Shown here: piece by piece, positions 36,712 through 39,756 of the stretch | Layout: each line of letters opens with the position of its first letter | Numbering within the stretch: position 1 is the first letter of the stretch | Position numbers and translations under genes: made by a program | From: Bacteroidales bacterium | GTDB lineage: Bacteria > Bacteroidota > Bacteroidia > Bacteroidales > Bacteroidaceae | Reading direction: 5' to 3' | DNA length: 39,756 nt | Assembly: GCA_029227175.1 (NCBI GenBank) | Contig: JAQXZK010000135.1 | Span: forward strand, 1-39,756 | Notes under the pieces: generated by a model | Told to the model about the DNA's origin: nothing | Seen by the model: only the letters and a program-made list of their open reading frames with translations | The model's database searches: none

Positions 36712-37635
36712 TTATTTATCTGTTTCGTTTGTCAAAACCTTTTCCTCGTCCTCTTCTCGGCCCTTCTCTTCTGTTATGTGTGCCGTTGTTTCGGCTGTTG
36801 TGTCGGCAGGTGTGAGAGTCGCCTCTTCGGCTTCTGTCGGTTGTGGTTGTACCGGCAGGTTCTTTGCTTGTCTGGTCGTAGCCCAAATCAGGTAGATGCA
36901 GACTATGAAGAGAATAGCGGAGGCGGTGAATACAAAGATGTAGACCCAGGGCGAGAGGACGTCCTTGAGGTTTTCGGTCTCCGGCAGGGCCTTGCTAAGC
37001 AGTACGGAGAGGCTGTTGTTCAGGATGTGTGCGCAGATGCTCGGCCACAGGCTTCCGGTGCGGTAGAAGAGCCACCCTAACAGCAGTCCTAAGAAGAATG
37101 CGTTGACCACCTGTGCGGGGTTGATATGAATCACGCCAAAGATGAGTGCCGTGATGAGGATGGCTTTCATCGGAGAGTGGTCTTTCAGCAACAGTTTTTG
37201 AATGGAGCCACGGAACAGCAGTTCTTCGATAAAGGGGCCGAAGAGGCAGATGACGGCGATTCCTGCTCCGGACGACATCAATTGGTCAAATTCCTGTTTC
37301 ATGATGTCCGGGATGAACTTCAGGAAGGAGTACAGGCCGTCCAGCACGACAATCAGTCCGGTCAGAGCCAGCAGGGACAGGACAATCGTGTAGGTGCCCG
37401 GCCAGCGGTAGAACGACCATGTCCGCAGGTGTCCTTTATAAAGAAGGAAGGCAATCAGGAAGACATAGCTGACCATCGTTGTGACCAGCATCGGCATTGC
37501 CTGTTCAAAATCGACGGGCTGTTTGGTGACGTAGCCATAGATGAAGAAGGCCGGGAAGACGATGAGTAGGGAGGCAATTTGTGTGAGCCAGTACAGAATG
37601 CCCAGGCCGATGGATGAGCGAACGGAAGGTTTCAT
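36712..37635 (-). CDS. CPBP (CAAX/Abi-type) intramembrane metalloprotease
   Basis: A 307-residue membrane protein with about seven hydrophobic segments. The family motifs are EELLFRG (Glu137, Glu138, Arg142), FGVIHINP (His170) and CAHILNN (His203). CPBP family members are intramembrane proteases with varied roles; in bacteria they include peptide maturation and immunity proteins, and the role here is unknown. Residues 260-307 form a Glu/Thr-rich hydrophilic tail, probably cytoplasmic. It follows ribF by 60 bp on the same strand. A C8A8 homopolymer tract sits 12 bp before its ATG. Confidence 0.88.
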   Translation of the reverse strand: MKPSVRSSIGLGILYWLTQIASLLIVFPAFFIYGYVTKQPVDFEQAMPMLVTTMVSYVFLIAFLLYKGHLRTWSFYRWPGTYTIVLSLLALTGLIVVLDGLYSFLKFIPDIMKQEFDQLMSSGAGIAVICLFGPFIEELLFRGSIQKLLLKDHSPMKAILITALIFGVIHINPAQVVNAFFLGLLLGWLFYRTGSLWPSICAHILNNSLSVLLSKALPETENLKDVLSPWVYIFVFTASAILFIVCIYLIWATTRQAKNLPVQPQPTEAEEATLTPADTTAETTAHITEEKGREEDEEKVLTNETDK

Positions 37636-37647
37636 GGTTTATCTGTC

Positions 37648-37663
37648 TTTTTTTTGGGGGGGG
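37648..37663 (-). repeat. C8A8 homopolymer tract before the CPBP start
   Basis: On the plus strand eight T are followed by eight G, so the leader of the CPBP gene reads CCCCCCCCAAAAAAAA ending 12 bp before the ATG. Such runs are prone to slipped-strand length changes and would alter the leader length next to the ribosome binding region. A similar C8A6 tract is at 15030-15043. Confidence 0.7.
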
Positions 37664-37695
37664 AGTAGTGAATGTTTTTTCGGTTTGTGATTTGT

Positions 37696-38592
37696 TTATG
37701 GGAGTCGTTGTTCGAAGTGCCGGGAGATTTCCTCCTTGTCCTGCCCCAGCCTGGCCTTCAGGTCGTCCAGGGAGGCGAAGCGTTGTTCGTCCCGGGTGCG
37801 TCGTGTCACATCCACCTTCAGCCTTCGGCCGTATATCATGTCCGAGAAGTTGAACAGGTGAATCTCTATGCTCTGGTCGGTGCCGTTGTGCAGGGTAGGG
37901 CGTGTGCCGATGCTCATCATGCCGTAGCGCATCTTCTCCTCCTCGTCTATCTGCACTTTGACGGCATAGACACCGTTTTTGGCTATCATCTTGTGGGGAG
38001 TGTCCGGACGGATGTTGGCTGTAGGGAATCCTAACTTCCTACCCATGTGTCGGCCTTCGACCACGATGCCTCTCAGGGTATAGGGGTGCCCTAACAATCG
38101 GTTGGCCTCTTCCAGTTGGCCTTCGGCGAGCAGTGCGCGTATGGCTGATGACGAAACGGTCTTGTCGGCTTCCCGATATGCGGTGGCTTGAATCACTTCG
38201 ATGCCCAGTTCCCGGCCATATTCGGCATATTGTTCGAAGCCCTCTTCCCGGTTATGCCCGAAGCGGTGGTCATATCCGATAACCAGTCCGCGTATGCCGT
38301 AGTTGTCGTGCAGCCTCTTCATGAATGTTCTGGCCGGTAGCAGGGACAGTTCGTGTGTGAAGTCCATCATGACAATCTCTTCGATGCCATAGGCCTTGAG
38401 CAGTTCGAACTTCTCTTCGGGTGTGGTCAGCAGGGGTGGTTCTGTGCCGGGATGAACCACTTGCAGGGGGTGTTGGTTGAACGTAACGACAGCCGGTCGA
38501 AGTCCTCTTTGCAGGGCTTCCGCTTTCACCTGGCGGAGCAGAAACTGATGCCCGAGGTGTACTCCATCAAAAAATCCTATGGCAGCAATCAA
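37696..38592 (-). CDS. ribF: Bifunctional riboflavin kinase / FAD synthetase
   Basis: Converts riboflavin to FMN and then FAD. The N-terminal FAD synthetase domain begins IGFFDGVHLGHQFLL with the nucleotidyltransferase HLGH motif at residues 12-15, and includes TVSSSAIRALL. The C-terminal riboflavin kinase domain has GRHMGRKLGFPTANI (PTAN motif) and GVYAV. The only usable start I find is TTG at 38590-38592, overlapping the upstream stop as TTGA. The frame above it has no ATG or GTG before a stop at 38662-38664. The protein therefore lacks the 10-20 residues that usually precede the first strand. Translational coupling to the Na/Pi cotransporter gene is likely. Confidence 0.93.
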   Translation of the reverse strand: MIAAIGFFDGVHLGHQFLLRQVKAEALQRGLRPAVVTFNQHPLQVVHPGTEPPLLTTPEEKFELLKAYGIEEIVMMDFTHELSLLPARTFMKRLHDNYGIRGLVIGYDHRFGHNREEGFEQYAEYGRELGIEVIQATAYREADKTVSSSAIRALLAEGQLEEANRLLGHPYTLRGIVVEGRHMGRKLGFPTANIRPDTPHKMIAKNGVYAVKVQIDEEEKMRYGMMSIGTRPTLHNGTDQSIEIHLFNFSDMIYGRRLKVDVTRRTRDEQRFASLDDLKARLGQDKEEISRHFEQRLP

Positions 38593-39755
38593 TTGTTCTG
38601 ATCTTTTTTCTTGGTGTCTGTCTTGGCTTCTACCACGTTCACCACGTAGTCGCCCAATTTCTCACATTCAGCGATGATGTCCATGTAGAACACACCGAGT
38701 TGATAACTATATTCCTTATTATTTATAGCCATCAGGTTCTGTCCCTTCAGCTGGTTGCGATAGTTGTTGATTTCGTTTTCTATGTTATAGGTCTTGTTCA
38801 CGTCGTAGTAGAGCTGTTCGCTCGCCAGGGCTTCCATCATCTGCTTCAGTGCATGGTCGTCGAGGCCCAGCATAGCCTTGATATGCCCCATTTGCTTCTC
38901 TGTAAACTCTTCGTTGATGGTTGAGCGTTTGCGGTTGATGGTGCGTGCCAGGTTGTAGCAGCTGTCGCCTATACTTTCAATCTCTGTCACTTCGCGTAGC
39001 ATGGCCTGTATGTCGAGTTTGGATTCGTAGCTCAACCGTCCGTCCGAAATCTTGTTCAGGTAGTCGGCAATTTCAATCTCCATGTTGTCCGAGATGATTT
39101 CATACTTCTCGATGCGCGAGAAAATCTTGTTGAAGTCTTCGTCCTTCGTTGTCTCCAGCAAGTCCGAAACCATGGCCAGCATGCGGTAGGTCCGGTCGGC
39201 ATAGAGTCTGATTTCCTTGCGTGCGGCCAGGAGGGAGAGCTCGGCTGTCGAGAGTACGCCGCCCGAGATGAACCTCAGCTTCAGGTCTTCGCCCTCTTCT
39301 TCCTTGTTCTTGTTCGGAATGATGAGGCATACGATGCGTTCCATCGGTTTGACAAACCATATCAGGATAAGCACGTTGCATACGTTAAATGAAGTGTGGA
39401 AGGCAGCCAGTACCATGTTCAGGGTCGAGGCTGTCAGTATCTCTGCCGGGTTGTGGCGGTCATAGCCCACGAGGGAGCAGACGAAGTCCACGAAGTAGGG
39501 GAAGATGCAGAGCACCCAGCACACGCCGAACAGGTTGAATATCAGGTGGGCCATTGCCGCGCGACGTGCCTGTGACGATGCCGAGAGAGCCACGATGTTG
39601 GACGTCACCGTCGTTCCTATGTTCTCGCCCATGACCAGTGCGATACCCATGTCAATAGGCAACACCTGGGCCGAGCACAGTGTCATGGTAATGGCCATGA
39701 TGGCTGCCGAACTCTGTACGGCGCAGGTCAGGAGTCCTCCGATGAAGAGGAAGAG
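38589..39755 (-). CDS. Na+/phosphate cotransporter family protein, C-terminal part (5' end outside window)
   Basis: The frame is open to the window edge, so the ATG at 39698 is internal. The last codons before the edge read GGLLTCAVQSSAAI, the QSSS-type Na/Pi motif. GENIGTTVTSN and three further membrane segments follow (about 39660-39300). The C-terminal half is a soluble PhoU-like helical domain (about 39200-38600), with heptad-like Glu/Lys/Leu-rich helices. The family moves phosphate or similar anions with sodium across the inner membrane. The last codon overlaps the TTG start of ribF. Confidence 0.9.
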   Translation of the reverse strand, partial: LFLFIGGLLTCAVQSSAAIMAITMTLCSAQVLPIDMGIALVMGENIGTTVTSNIVALSASSQARRAAMAHLIFNLFGVCWVLCIFPYFVDFVCSLVGYDRHNPAEILTASTLNMVLAAFHTSFNVCNVLILIWFVKPMERIVCLIIPNKNKEEEGEDLKLRFISGGVLSTAELSLLAARKEIRLYADRTYRMLAMVSDLLETTKDEDFNKIFSRIEKYEIISDNMEIEIADYLNKISDGRLSYESKLDIQAMLREVTEIESIGDSCYNLARTINRKRSTINEEFTEKQMGHIKAMLGLDDHALKQMMEALASEQLYYDVNKTYNIENEINNYRNQLKGQNLMAINNKEYSYQLGVFYMDIIAECEKLGDYVVNVVEAKTDTKKKDQNN

Positions 39756-39756
39756 G

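Overview
The window is a stretch of chromosome from a member of the Bacteroidales (Bacteroidaceae/Prevotellaceae type). The support is a three-gene fumarate reductase operon ordered cytochrome b - flavoprotein - iron-sulfur; Smr/DUF2027, DUF2264, DUF4250 and DUF1080 proteins; exported glycan enzymes (GH2, CE15-like, a twin-arginine Gfo/Idh/MocA protein); and repeated matches upstream of genes to the Bacteroidetes promoter consensus (TTTG or TTG at -33, TAnnTTTG at -7). I cannot name the species. I see 31 protein genes, two of them cut by the window edges. No rRNA, tRNA, CRISPR array, insertion sequence or prophage is visible.

Layout. 1-932: 3' part of a HipA-like kinase gene and a repeat-rich intergenic stretch. 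933-8223 (minus): exported GH2 beta-galactosidase, then a perfect 15-bp inverted repeat, then a lipid kinase - kdsA - DUF4250 - M3 peptidase cluster (the DUF4250 gene is only 59 codons and starts inside the kdsA stop). 8332-9465 (plus): hemW. 9481-12573 (minus): Smr/DUF2027 and an exported DUF2264 protein. 12750-14998 (plus): CE15-like esterase and a membrane-anchored metallophosphoesterase. 14999-15243: a poly-C tract and a 42-bp tandem repeat. 15244-17311: xerD (minus), and divergently aroQ plus an O-methyltransferase (plus). 17298-24176 (minus): rbfA - LolC/E-type permease; acpP - fabF - rnc; GH3-family enzyme - pdxB. 24298-29824 (plus): pfkA with a terminator, then an exported oxidoreductase with a 1005-residue HEAT / double-DUF1080 protein. 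29825-30358: a 534-bp gap with a terminator and two unusual palindromic repeat arrays. 30359-32713: topA. 32933-36554 (minus): frdCAB. 36712-39756 (minus): Na/Pi cotransporter (5' end outside the window) - ribF - CPBP protease.

Function. Most genes are housekeeping: LPS Kdo synthesis, fatty acid synthesis, ribosome maturation, glycolysis, PLP and aromatic amino acid synthesis, FAD synthesis, DNA topology, anaerobic respiration. Around them sit exported enzymes for glycan use. The oxidoreductase and double-DUF1080 pair fits the oxidative (3-keto sugar) route of glycoside cleavage.

The least explained parts are non-coding. They are a 22.5-bp-period array of AGTACT-like palindromes upstream of topA, two sets of TTYRAA palindromes spaced exactly 11 bp, the 42-bp repeat beside xerD, a recurring CCAAATC/GATTTGG hairpin, and a C8A8 tract just before a start codon. 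The oddest protein feature is a Cys/His-rich heptad-repeat tail on the fumarate reductase cytochrome b subunit. I saw no clear multi-gene defence or other undescribed system.
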